A DNA stretch of 22,982 bases. Source: Pleurobrachia bachei (taxonomy: Eukaryota > Ctenophora > Tentaculata > Cydippida > Pleurobrachiidae). Below the pieces are notes generated by a model that was not told the DNA's origin, ran no database searches, and was given only the letters and a program-made list of their open reading frames with translations. The DNA is taken from contig AVPN01001030.1 of the NCBI GenBank assembly GCA_000695325.1, positions 1-22,982 on the forward strand, read 5' to 3'. A program made the translations under genes and the position numbers. Each line of letters begins with the position of its first letter. Positions within the stretch are counted from its first letter, which is position 1. Of this stretch, positions 1-8,782 are shown piece after piece.

Positions 1-401
1 GAAGGTTTAGTAGGAGTTTCTGAAATGAGATTGTCATCTACATTTGATATGGGAGAGCACGCTTCAACCATTTTGACACACTGCAATTGAGTTGAGGATC
101 GCCGTCTCTGTCGAGCTGGGGGTCGGGGAGCATTGAGGGAGTTTGAGGAGCCAGAACTTGAAGCAAAATGAACGGGTTTCTTCGACCTGATCCGTTTATC
201 TCCCTTCATGTTCCCATCCAACTTGAATCGGATGGTGCGGAGTTTGGGTGGCGGAGGTCTGTTGTTGGATGAGCTGCCCCTGCTGACCACCCCACCAGAT
301 CCACTAGGCAACAAGTTGAAAGACTTGGCAACAAAATTGGCACATTTCTTTCTTACCTCTGCTATATTCTCCTCAGTTTCGCTAAAAGATGCCAGGGGCA
401 T
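1..401 (-). CDS. Partial unknown protein, basic and Ser/Pro-rich, runs off left edge
   Basis: The minus strand is open from an ATG at 401 to base 1 (about 133 codons) with no stop, so the 3' part lies outside the window. An in-frame TAG lies ten codons upstream of the ATG. The protein begins MPLASFSETEENIAEVRKK, then has a Ser/Gly stretch, a PPPPKLRTIRFKLDG patch, a Lys/Arg-rich segment (KGDKRIRSKKP) and a second basic run (RQRRRSS). No known domain, signal peptide or membrane segment is seen; the look is of a disordered nuclear or cytoskeletal protein. A strong donor-like GAG|GTAAGA lies about 15 codons in, so the ATG exon could end there and the rest be a chance or alternative frame. I do not recognise it. 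Confidence 0.45.
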   Translation of the reverse strand, partial: MPLASFSETEENIAEVRKKCANFVAKSFNLLPSGSGGVVSRGSSSNNRPPPPKLRTIRFKLDGNMKGDKRIRSKKPVHFASSSGSSNSLNAPRPPARQRRRSSTQLQCVKMVEACSPISNVDDNLISETPTKP

Positions 402-520
402 GACGTGTGTGGTAGCGGGCGACAATAGCTAACTAGCTAGCAGGTACCAGTGAAATTCACCTTTTGTTAGAAAACAAAAATGACACAGAATTACAAGATG
501 TCGAGTTGGCGAACTGAGTT

Positions 521-663
521 TCACACAGTTAGTTGTGGTGGGGTGGTTTACCGGTGCAGCAGCAGATATAATATATATAGAGGAGAACCACACTATCACA
601 CAGTTAGTTGTGGTGGGGTGGTTTACCGGTGCAGCAGCAGATATATAGAGGAGAACCACACAG
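521..663. repeat. Two-unit tandem repeat, about 75 bp
   Basis: The units at 521-595 and 596-663 share the core TTAGTTGTGGTGGGGTGG, TTTACCGGTGCAGCAGCAGA and AGAGGAGAACCACAC. They differ mainly by a short (AT)n expansion in the first unit. Confidence 0.85.
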
Positions 664-994
664 ACAGAGGGAGCTGGGGAGTTTATAATTAGAACCGGTA
701 GTCGATGTGACAAATGAGGAAGTTTCACAATTATCACTCTGGATCAAATCTGCTGCAGGAGCTCCTTCTCCCCGAGGTGGTGATGGTGGTGATAAGTGGT
801 TGTCGATGTAGTTGAGTTGCAGCCCACGACGGAATTGTACGGTAGTTACCGGGCGCAACTAATCAGACATTAAATCTTGCGGACACTATAACGAGAGACA
901 GAGCTGGGTGCGCTAGAAGGCAGGAATAGTGAGAGACAGTTAATTGAGAGGGCCACTCACAACATACAAATGCACGCCCTGACATACAGGCAAG

Positions 995-1215
995 GGAGAG
1001 AGAGAGAGAAGAGAGAGAGAGAGAAACATATACAGTTGATAAATTCGGTCTAATTTTGAACTCCTGACCCAAGTTAATTGGTGTATGCGACTCAGTTTGA
1101 ACAAGTGGAAAGAACTTGAAGAAAAAGAGAGAGATAGAGAGAGATAGAGAGATATGGTGGGAGAAAGAGAGAAAAAGAGAAGGAGAGAAAGAACGAGAGA
1201 GGTATGAAAACGTCA
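995..1215. repeat. (GA)n-rich microsatellite tract
   Basis: Interrupted GAGAGA runs on the plus strand, broken by a roughly 70-bp unique stretch (about 1025-1100). It is one of several GA/CT tracts in the window. Confidence 0.85.
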
Positions 1216-1237
1216 ACGTTATTTCTACTACCGGTAG

Positions 1238-1300
1238 TAGCTAGAAAATAGAATGAAGTAGCTAGAAAATAGAATGAAGTAGCCAGAAAATAGAATGAAG
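1238..1300. repeat. 21-bp minisatellite, three units
   Basis: Three contiguous units at 1238-1258, 1259-1279 and 1280-1300 of TAGCTAGAAAATAGAATGAA plus G; the third has one T-to-C change. Confidence 0.95.
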
Positions 1301-1460
1301 CAGTCTCAATAAAGCCAAATATTAGCTGCTAACGAGGGAGAATAATTGGATGAAGTATTTTTGAAGGCTCGACACTAAGTAACCCTATCCTAGCAAACAT
1401 TACGTTTATCATAAAACTATGGCGTAATACATTCCATTTAACGTAGGTGCCAAGACTTAC

Positions 1461-1541
1461 ACTTTCTCCAGACCGAATTCTCTCTCCTACAGCCCAGGAA
1501 GAATTATCTCCAACTCCCAAATATCGACTGACACCTGACAT
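1461..1541 (-). CDS. Candidate short coding exon, unassigned
   Basis: An 81-base minus-strand stretch starts at an ATG (1541) and encodes 27 residues (MSGVSRYLGVGDNSSWAVG and on). It ends at a good splice donor, AAAGT|GTAAGTC. It could be the first exon of the gene at 1-401, but the splice phases do not let me prove a junction. Reading past the donor stays open for about 43 codons, so it may also be a chance frame. Confidence 0.2.
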
Positions 1542-2043
1542 ATTTCGTGGAAAAAAAGCAAAACAACGACGTACAGTTCAGATTAAAAAATGGTGTTTAA
1601 TTAAACCGCCTTGAGAGTTGTTGTACGGTATGAGCCTTTCCTACATGCACATTCCATTCTTTAATTAGCCGTCTTGGAGGAGAGGTAGAGAAAAGATGGA
1701 TAGAAAAGTTACAGAGAGAGAGAGAGAGAGAGAGAATATGAAGAATAGATAAAGACACAGACACAGACACAAGCGTAGGTAGAACGACAAAGAAAGTGTG
1801 CAGCTAGGTTTTAGTAGAACATGTGCACACGTTTTAGTAGTAGGCCATGGCCATTTTGGTACACAAAAGATGATATTTTCACCACTCCAACTGAATTAAT
1901 ATTATACATCATACAAATTTCTCTAGATTTTAAAATACAGACTTAACTTGTTGAGTAACTCAACAAGACATAACACAGACGATTTGGGAGGTTCAAGTCC
2001 CAAACTGCACTATGTAACACATAACAAAATGTTTTTCTCCCAT
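1542..2043. other. Intergenic / 3' flank of the gelsolin-like gene
   Basis: It contains a (GA)n run at about 1713-1735 and a 21-bp palindrome at 1947-1967. No canonical AATAAA was found on the minus strand close to the gelsolin stop, so the poly(A) site is undetermined. Confidence 0.5.
1947..1967. repeat. Perfect inverted repeat, 10-bp arms with 1-nt centre
   Basis: CTTGTTGAGT (1947-1956), A, ACTCAACAAG (1958-1967). The arm belongs to a motif, CTTGTTGAGTAAGG, that recurs in the window. Confidence 0.9.
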
Positions 2044-4664
2044 TTAGATCAGCCCATTGATCACATCTTTAGCTTGTTCCTGGAGTAGGACAGTGATGGG
2101 ACAGTGGAATCTATCCTCTCCATTAAGATAGTTACTTGCATAGCTCATACCATTCTTCTTTTCGTCTCGAGAGGCATCTGTTATAAGGAAGGGTTTTTTT
2201 TGTACCTGTCACTCATATTGGGATTTAGGATGGACGTTAGTTAAGCTAGCGAATGCTGTCATTAAAATTATAATCGTATGTGTCACATTTTGTGACAGGA
2301 TGGTTACACGGTTTGTGTCATTGGCTACAAATTCCTGAGAAAAAAAGACAGTTTGTGGTCTCGCATGATGTGATTTCTTACCATTTCCCACCCACACATA
2401 AAGGTGAGTTCCAACGTCCACCAGAAATACGTCATTAGGGTCCAGCAAATCCTTAGAAACATCATCTCCCTCTGCTATCTTCTCCATCTTTAACTCTCCG
2501 TCTTGGTCGCTGATCTTCATAAGCCGTTTCGTATCATTCTCGATCACTGCTGAGGATTTCTCATCCCCCTCGCCCTCTTCGAGCAACTGAAGGGGTTTGT
2601 CAGATCATCAATACAATCATCAATACAAAGCAATCGACAAAGATAATAAATGGATCTCGACTGTAATTGTAAATATAAGATCTTCCTTGAATCCCTGCTC
2701 AGTCATTTAGTAACTAAACTCACACTATTCACTTCATCGGGAACTTCTCCATCGTAGACGTATGATTTCGCCTTTCCGTTTCTTTCCTCTTTGATCTTTA
2801 TCACAAATTGCATGGCCTTGACCTGAAATTAAATTGTTAATTATGACTTAAAATCCCAAATCACATTGATACTTGAGTAAGGGGTGACTCCTTACTCAAC
2901 AAATTGAGACTGCCTTATAATGAGACAACATAAAAATTTGATACGAAAGTTTACGTGGAATTTCTACGTTTACGTGGAATTAACTTCTTACCTTTTCGTC
3001 CTTATCACATTTCTCCCCGTTTAACTGGTAAATAGTGAGGCCCGCATCCAAGATGAAAACATCGTCATCATTGATGTTTCCCCTTTTCAGACTCACCTCC
3101 TCAATGACTGTATTCTGAGCTGTATCACCTGGCGGGACATAACTAGGTTTGTCAGTCGGCCAAATAATCGAGCAAATGACTAACTAGAAATGACTTAAAT
3201 ACTATTCAGGGTGTAATGGCTACGCCAGCTGCTACATACGAATGCCAGTAATTTGTGACCTCCGTGAAACCTATAGAGGCAAAGATAACCCCTCGGTTTC
3301 ACACAGGATACTACCCAAATCTAATACAAACATGACACAGGATACTACCCAAAATTGTTAAGTAAGATGTTCTCAACAAACCCAAAACCTACTGTGAACC
3401 TAGTACCGTGAACCTACCATGAACCTACCATGAACATGGAAAAGACGAGGCTGGTACTCTGTGGGTGAGACATGTCGGAAACCACTTTCCGCACCACCCT
3501 TCAAGAAGTTGATCCCCTCTGGGAAGTAGGATTTGAATGTCTGAGACTCGTATATCTGAACCTGTGGTAGGATACTGCATTTTGGTGAAAGTCGATTTAC
3601 CGGACCCTTGATTCGTATTTGAGTTGTTAAAACTGTATCTTTATAGAAATTTCTAGAAAGCGAACCTCTCTATGCTGGATGGGCTTGTCATGATGGAAGG
3701 TATCAAGTTCTACTGTCTTATAACGAACCTCTCTATGCTGGATGGGCTTGTCGTGATGGAATGTATCAAGTTCTACGGTTTTATAAGCTGCCGTCCCATA
3801 TTCGTCCTGTGTACTGTTTTTCCCGATCCAGAAGTGAACATCATACTGGAATCCTTCCTCGTCCTCATTCCTGCAGAGGAGAACGAAAAATTATAGATTA
3901 AATTTCAACAGGTGACAAGTCTCGGATTCGCTATAAAACTGTCGTGCACTCGTTAATGTATGTTTATGTAAATCTCTAATCGCTGGGAATAAGCTGACTT
4001 CACTTTTCTATCCCATTAATAGGCGACTCGGTGTCGGTTGTAGCTTGTAACACACGAAAAAGAAGCTAATCCGAGATCTTGTTTAAAAAGAGCTAATTAT
4101 TCTACCGACAAAGCAAGATCATTTACAAACTACAAAGCTTATTTACTCTCTTATCTTGGTACTTTCCTTCTCACTCTCTCTTTATAAATCTTCTTCTCTC
4201 ATTTACTTGTAAGTATTAAGAATGATGTAAGAATCTCCTTCGTAAAACTTTCCGTAATCCTCAACAGGCCATCGGACTACTTTAAACTGGACTATCCGCC
4301 AGATCTCTAGGCCGACCTTTTCGCCTGCAAAGAAACAAGAATTAGTCACTCTGCACGTTAGGAGTTTATTTGGTAACGAAGTTACCCCTCTGTTGAGGGC
4401 ATTGCAAAAGTAAGGCACGTCTTAGCGTGCCCGCAATGTAGGGGGAACTGCGTTACCAAGGAGTTTATCCAAGTAAATTGACAGCTTGTTGAGTAAGGAA
4501 TGTGACAACAGTTGACATGGCTGATGGCAGAACGAACCAGATTTAGCCCATGCAGGCTCAGACTGGGCAGATTCAAGTTTGACTTTCTTCTCCACATCAG
4601 AGCCAAAAAGAGCCAAATTAGAGTCTTTCCAGTTGTACTCCTCCTGCTTTCGGAGGCCGGCCAT
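2044..4664 (-). CDS. Gelsolin/severin-like three-domain actin-binding protein, 8 exons
   Basis: Proteins of this family sever, cap and nucleate actin filaments in a Ca2+-dependent way in the cytoplasm. Joining minus-strand exons 4664-4538, 4324-4207, 3870-3729, 3561-3429, 3128-2992, 2822-2724, 2586-2382 and 2177-2044 gives 364 residues plus a TAA stop, the usual length of three-domain gelsolins. All borders are GT-AG and phases agree (1,2,0,1,0,0,1). Domain G1 is about residues 45-155 ([58 protein letters not shown]). G2 is about 168-265 ([17 protein letters not shown]). G3 is about 273-360 ([33 protein letters not shown]). ATG 4664 is chosen because [20 protein letters not shown] matches the family N-terminus. 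The exon 1 and exon 3 donors are weak (GTTCGT). Exon 3 has a second possible donor at 3666, which would add 21 residues. There is no signal peptide, so it is the cytoplasmic form. Confidence 0.9.
2871..2900. repeat. Short inverted repeat in gelsolin intron 5
   Basis: TTGAGTAAGG (2873-2882) and CCTTACTCAA (2890-2899) are perfect 10-bp arms around a 7-nt loop. It is another instance of the CTTGTTGAGTAAGG motif family and may be a minimal MITE remnant. Confidence 0.7.
3660..3785 (-). repeat. 63-bp tandem duplication across the exon 3 / intron 3 border, copy A
   Basis: Two 63-bp units (3723-3785 and 3660-3722) each carry the codons for [19 protein letters not shown] followed by GTTCGT or GTTCGC, so the splice donor is duplicated in frame. 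The first donor gives the normal family spacing into exon 4 ([16 protein letters not shown]); the second adds 21 residues. Confidence 0.9.
4361..4468. mobile_element. 90-bp MITE with 9-bp target-site duplication
   Basis: The element spans 4370-4459. Its ends are inverted repeats: TTGGTAACGAAGTTACCCCT on the left and the complement of TTGGTAACGCAGTTCCCCCT on the right (2 mismatches in 20). It is flanked by perfect 9-bp repeats GGAGTTTAT (4361-4369, 4460-4468). The paralogous site in copy B (5725-5733) holds a single GGAGTTTAT and no element: a clean empty site. A 9-bp duplication suggests a Mutator-like (MULE) origin, but the superfamily is inferred from that length only. It codes for nothing and sits in gelsolin intron 1. 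Confidence 0.93.
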
Positions 4665-5031
4665 CACGTGATACTGGATAGGTCGCATATAATGGTGATG
4701 TGATATATACTGGCAGCAAAAAGCAAAGAACACCCGCAAACACGGGAGAACCCCTTTTTTAGTTACGTACTGATTTCTTGCTCTCTCTCTCTCACCGCGT
4801 CACTGGAATAATTTGACCAAATTGGGGTGGAAAGGATATAAAAGGAATCATTGGTTTGTATTTCGAAAGAAGCGACGAAACATGTTAAACTAGCTGCCAA
4901 GTATCATATTCTTAGTTCACAACTACTGCACAGTACACACACTAGTCACTAGCATTTTGGTGAAAGTCGATTTACCGGACCCTTGATTCGTATTTGAGTT
5001 GAACTTATATCTTCATAGAAATTTCTAGAAA

Positions 5032-5163
5032 GCGAACCTCTCTATGCTGGATGGGCTTGTAATGATGGAATGTATCAAGTTCTACTGTCTTATAAGCATT
5101 ACGAACCTCTCTATGCTGGATGGGCTTGTCATGATGGAATGTATCAAGTTCTACGGTTTTATA
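5032..5163 (-). repeat. Tandem duplication across the exon 3 border, copy B (69-bp period)
   Basis: Units 5101-5163 and 5032-5094 are separated by the 6 bases AGCATT, which are absent in copy A. The donor-bearing unit is therefore repeated in frame with a 23-codon period. Confidence 0.9.
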
Positions 5164-5922
5164 AGCTGCTGTCCCATATTCGTCCTGTGTACTGTTTTTC
5201 CCGATCCAAAAATGAACATCATACTGGAATCCTTCCTCGTCCTCATTCCTGCAGAGGAGAACGAAAAATTATAGATTAAATTTCAACAGGTGACAAGTCT
5301 CGGATTCGCTATAAAACTGTCGTGCACTCGTTAATGTATGTTAATTTAAAACTCTAATCGCTGGGAATAAGCTGACTTCACTTTTCTATCCCACTAACAG
5401 GCGACTCGGTGTCGGTTGTAACACACAAAAAGGAAGCTAATCCGAGATCTTGTTTAAAAAGAGCTTATTATTCTACCGACAAAGCAAGATCATTTACAAA
5501 CTACAAAGCTCATTTACTCCATCTCCTTCTAACTTCCTGTCCCTCTCTCTCCCTCTTTTTTCTCATTTACTTGTAAGTATTAAGAATGATGTAAGAATCT
5601 CCCTCGTAAAACTTTCCGTAATCCTCAACAGGCCATCGGACTACTTTAAACTGGACTATCCTCCAGATCTCTAGGCCGACCTTTTCGCCTGCAAAGAAAC
5701 AAGAGTTAGTCACTCTGCACGTTAGGAGTTTATCAAAGTAAATTGACAGCTTGTTGAGTAAGGAATGGGACAACAATTGACATGGCAGAACGAACCAGAT
5801 TTAGCCCATGCAGGCTCGGACTGGGCAGATTCAAGTTTGACTTTCTTCTCCACATCAGAGCCAAAAAGAGCCAAATTAGAGTCTTTCCAGTTGTACTCCT
5901 CCTGCTTTCGGAGGCCGGCCAT
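5038..5922 (-). CDS. Duplicated gelsolin-like exons 1-3 (alternative 5' end or partial gene copy)
   Basis: Exons at 5922-5796, 5688-5571 and 5248-5107 (or on to 5038 with the second donor) repeat gelsolin exons 1-3 with the same phases and splice sites. Over the first 129 codons the product is identical to copy A: seven base differences, all synonymous. No exon 4 lies between this block and copy A. Either it is a truncated gene copy, or its promoter drives a transcript that splices from exon 3B over copy A into exon 4 at 3561 (phase 0 to phase 0), giving the same protein. Lack of amino-acid change favours continued constraint, though the copies are young. The extra repeat unit here has one replacement (Asp to Tyr), which suggests that unit is intronic. 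Confidence 0.75.
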
Positions 5923-6526
5923 CACGTGATACTGGATAGGTCGCATATAATGGTGATGTGATATATACTGGCAGCAAAAAGCAAAGAACACCCGCAAACA
6001 CGGGAGAACCCCTTTTTTAGTTACGTACTGATTTCTTGCTCTCTCTCTCACTCTCTCTCTCACCGCGTCACTGGAATAATTTGACCAAATTGGGGTGGAA
6101 AGGATATAAAAGGAATCATTGGTTTGTATTTCGAAAGAAGCGACGAAACATGTTAAACTAGCTGCCAAGTATCATATTCTTAGTTCACAACTACTGCACA
6201 GTACACACACTAGTCACTATATATCTAAGGATATCTTTGGGAGCAGTTCTGAACTACGTGTAAGCCTATAGTGTATGTTGTTGTTCTACCAAGCTGATGC
6301 AATGATGCAGAAATGATGTGACGATACTACCTGTACTGCACTCACGGAGGGGGCAAGAGTGAGATGATGCAGAAATGGTGCAAAGTGTTGTTTTTGTTCA
6401 ATGAAAACACACAAATTCAACCATGCAGTGTCAGCTCAGGGTGGATACACACGTCATGCTGGATGAATTACACATTGAAGATCTGCTGGATAGGGGCGAA
6501 GGTCGAACAATAACATCAATATACAG

Positions 6527-6590
6527 TCGGACCCCGATTTACCGGGATACTCGTCGGGGAAAGGGTGTTGCCCGGTGAATTGGGGTCCGA
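6527..6590. mobile_element. Hairpin fragment with pogo/Tigger-like terminal sequence
   Basis: Left arm TCGGACCCCGATTTACCGGG (6527-6546) pairs with 6571-6590 with 2 mismatches in 20. The preceding CAG and the 'GACCCCGATTTACCGG' style resemble ends of pogo/Tigger-type Tc1-mariner elements. No transposase and no clear TA duplication is present, so only a terminal fragment or tiny MITE is supported. Confidence 0.5.
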
Positions 6591-6801
6591 TCACTCTGTG
6601 TGAGCTGTAACATGGGCACATTAACACACGTTACTCTCACGACGTTACACAGTTGAGATACATAATATGTATTACATATCCTAGGTTTTCTTGTTGAGAA
6701 AAACCCAGCTTACTCATCAAAGGTTTTCATTAAATGTTAAGAAGCGTCGCAATGAGACAATATAAAAGCAATCACCCCCTCACGCAACCCACGGTGTACC
6801 T

Positions 6802-6838
6802 AGTATCATGTTGTCCCCCTTACTCAACAAGTATCATG
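6802..6838. repeat. 9-bp direct repeat flanking a TTACTCAACA motif
   Basis: AGTATCATG occurs at 6802-6810 and 6830-6838, enclosing 19 bases that include CCCTTACTCAACA, the complement of the recurring TTGTTGAGTAAGG motif. It could be a target duplication around a very short element remnant. Confidence 0.45.
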
Positions 6839-7795
6839 GGGAGGATTGTTAGAGATAGAGAGAGAGAAAAGAGGGAGAGAGAAAAGTGCCCCACAATGTG
6901 CTCTATAACAAGGGGTTAGATAGCTTTTAAAGAATAATATACAATATTAAATATATTCAGAATGTGCACCATATGAACAAGCAATGAGATCGTATTTTCG
7001 ATGATTCTTTGCAATAAAGAATTGGAATATGATTCTTCGTATTTGTAACATAACGAATTGGCCTTGGAGTATCGAATGAAAACAAACACAGAACACTGTA
7101 GATCTTTACTGGACTACAGCACATCATATTATGTGTGTAAAAGATTACTATAGTGCTGCACCAGGTGTGTTGTAGAGATCATTGGTGGTGAGTCACACAG
7201 CTCCTTAGAATGAAATTCTATGACACCTTGGACTTTGGAGCTGGAGCACCTACAATGACCTCGGTAGGACAGTGATTTAGTAGTGGCGAGGGAAATACAA
7301 ACCAGCTGCTGCAGTACTGACACCATGGCTGGAAGTATGAAAATATGAAATCGAAAGTGGAAGAGTGTGATCGGAGTAAGCTTCTTCGGTAGGATAACAA
7401 AAGAACCCGGATATGGTTGGACAATGGAGTGTGTCACACAATGCTTGGGATAGGACAACAAATAGGACACTGGACTGTGAAGCTCATATATGAGAATATA
7501 TTCGGTGAAGTAAATAGTTGAAAGAAACTGAATCGGTAGACGAGACACACATCGGCCAGAAAAAGTCTTGTTGGCTTTTCAGTTTGAATTAAAACATTTT
7601 GTTGGTTTTGGTATCCCATCAGATGGAATTAGTTTTGTGAAACAACCACAACGAATCTTTTTTTAAAGAAATGGAAATGGAAATCACTGAAAATAAACAT
7701 AAAATATTTGGTGGTGCCACCCCCTATTTACGTTCGTTTGTCCCGCATCGCTCGGCTGATAGTGGAAGGGGTGACCGAGTCACCAAATAAAAGAT

Positions 7796-8782
7796 CTACG
7801 CAACACTATTTTGTTGTGCAATGTTAACTGTATTCTTCTTGACCTTGACAAACGGCATATACTTGGTGTAAATTCTTTTCAACAAATTTCTGATAAAATC
7901 CCTGAACCCTCGATTCACCATGGTGTAAATAAGAGGATTCCCATAGGCGCCCAACATATACAAATACCTCGCCTTCTCCATACCCACGGACACGTCATGT
8001 TCGTCTACAATCGCAGAATAATGAAACCTGACAACGGTGGCACTCCATGAGATCCAAAAGAGACCTGTGACGGCGGCTGTTGTCAGTAGTGCCACATTGG
8101 ACCGTCCTGTGGGGCTCCCAGAGTGTTGTTTGAGAAGGTTGGTGACGTAGACCCATAGGATGATGTTGATGACGGTAATGGCGATAAATGGGAACAGAGT
8201 TAGTAGAATCATCACCACGACATTGTAGGTGGATCGTCCAAAGTGGAATGTGCAGGCGGCAAGTTTTCCATTGAACTCCACACTTTTACCACTGGCGATG
8301 TTATAAATCGCCAGGGCCAGGGAGAACAACCAAATGGCTATGGATATTTGCGTTGCCTTCGTTGCGGTAATTTCACGGACTGAGATCGGATATTTGCAGC
8401 GGAGATACCGGTGAAGGGATACGGCCAGGATGAAGTTAATACTCGCCATTACGGGAACTGTCACCCCGTGACCGAGAATCCAGCAGACCACCCTACCCAA
8501 CATCCACCGGCGAAACAGATGTGTCAGGGCAATGGGGACTGAGTAAATCAGGATAAACAGAATGTCACTTATAGCGATTTGTCGGACGAAGGCAATAGTT
8601 GCACCATCCATCTTGAATGAACCGTAATTCATTGAGCAGTAGATAACGAGGGCATTGCCGATAATTCCACAGACGTTACCCGTTGTTAGCAGTGTGAACC
8701 AAATGTATCCTTCCCAGGGGACAGCGTTGTAGCGGGCGTAGATGATTTCGGAGTCGTTAATTCCAGTGACATTCAGCATCAT
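7796..8782 (-). CDS. Orphan rhodopsin-class (class A) GPCR, intronless
   Basis: A 328-residue seven-helix receptor for the plasma membrane; ligand unknown. The short N-terminus carries two N-glycosylation sequons (N4, N9). TM1 is about 30-52 with the GN motif (GIIGNALV); TM2 about 64-88 has the conserved Asp (AISDILF). TM3 starts after Cys in GRVVCW and ends in SLHRYLRC, so the usual DRY is HRY. TM4 has its Trp (IAIWLFS), the second extracellular loop has the partner Cys (LAACTFHFG), and TM5 has its Pro (LFPFIAI). TM6 reads WISWSATVV, so the usual CWxP is SWSA without the Pro. TM7 has NPLIY, then a basic helix 8 (FRDFIRNLLKRI). The frame is complete from ATG 8782. It is a paralogue of the receptor at 14664-15843 (shared THxxRxWxxGRxxC block and LHRYxRCxYP). 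Loss of the Asp in DRY and the TM6 Pro suggests altered activation. Confidence 0.93.
   Translation of the reverse strand: MMLNVTGINDSEIIYARYNAVPWEGYIWFTLLTTGNVCGIIGNALVIYCSMNYGSFKMDGATIAFVRQIAISDILFILIYSVPIALTHLFRRWMLGRVVCWILGHGVTVPVMASINFILAVSLHRYLRCKYPISVREITATKATQISIAIWLFSLALAIYNIASGKSVEFNGKLAACTFHFGRSTYNVVVMILLTLFPFIAITVINIILWVYVTNLLKQHSGSPTGRSNVALLTTAAVTGLFWISWSATVVRFHYSAIVDEHDVSVGMEKARYLYMLGAYGNPLIYTMVNRGFRDFIRNLLKRIYTKYMPFVKVKKNTVNIAQQNSVA

Larger units (their letters stand above)
402..1460. other. Non-coding stretch of repeats and purine-rich microsatellite
   Basis: It holds a 75-bp two-unit tandem repeat, long GAGAGA-rich tracts near 995-1215 and a 21-bp three-unit minisatellite. 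Open frames on both strands here are low-complexity products of the GA/CT tracts and I do not call them. Confidence 0.6.
3577..4951. repeat. Tandem segmental duplication, gelsolin 5' region, copy A
   Basis: This block aligns end to end with 4952-6219. It starts GCATTTTGGTGAAAGTCGAT and ends TAGTCACT. It holds gelsolin exons 1-3, their introns and the upstream flank, and is the copy contiguous with exons 4-8. It is longer than copy B mainly because of a 90-bp MITE and its target duplication in intron 1. Confidence 0.95.
4952..6219. repeat. Tandem segmental duplication, gelsolin 5' region, copy B
   Basis: A direct tandem partner of 3577-4951, joined with no spacer. Differences are scattered substitutions, microsatellite length changes, a 6-bp difference inside the exon 3 repeat and the absence of the MITE. 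Divergence in the coding parts is 7 of 387 bases. Confidence 0.95.
6220..7795. other. Intergenic region between gelsolin copy B and GPCR 1
   Basis: No convincing gene. It contains a hairpin element at 6527-6590, a motif flanked by 9-bp repeats at 6802-6838, a (GA)n tract at about 6855-6890 and a small imperfect inverted repeat near 7708-7795 (TATTTGGTG to CACCAAATA). The longest minus-strand frame (7548-7129) shows no family features and is not called. Confidence 0.5.

Noticed and set aside
863-1216. Ser/Leu/Phe-rich frame on the minus strand
   Set aside because: Product of the GA/CT microsatellite.
1990-2000. GGTTCAAGTCC, a match to the RNA polymerase III B box
   Set aside because: No A box at the right distance and no tRNA fold around it; likely chance or a lost SINE tail.
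2209-2381. Open reading of gelsolin exon 7 past 2382 giving an alternative C-terminus
   Set aside because: A consensus donor (GTAAGAAATC) at 2382 joins in phase to an exon at 2177-2044 that encodes the expected end of domain G3, so the read-through is intron.
4845-4860. TATA-like GGATATAAAAGG upstream of gelsolin exon 1 (also in copy B)
   Set aside because: The TATAAA reads on the plus strand while the gene is on the minus strand, so it cannot be assigned as its promoter with confidence.
7129-7548. Minus-strand frame of 139 codons
   Set aside because: No domain, signal peptide or splice support, and several overlapping frames of similar quality.
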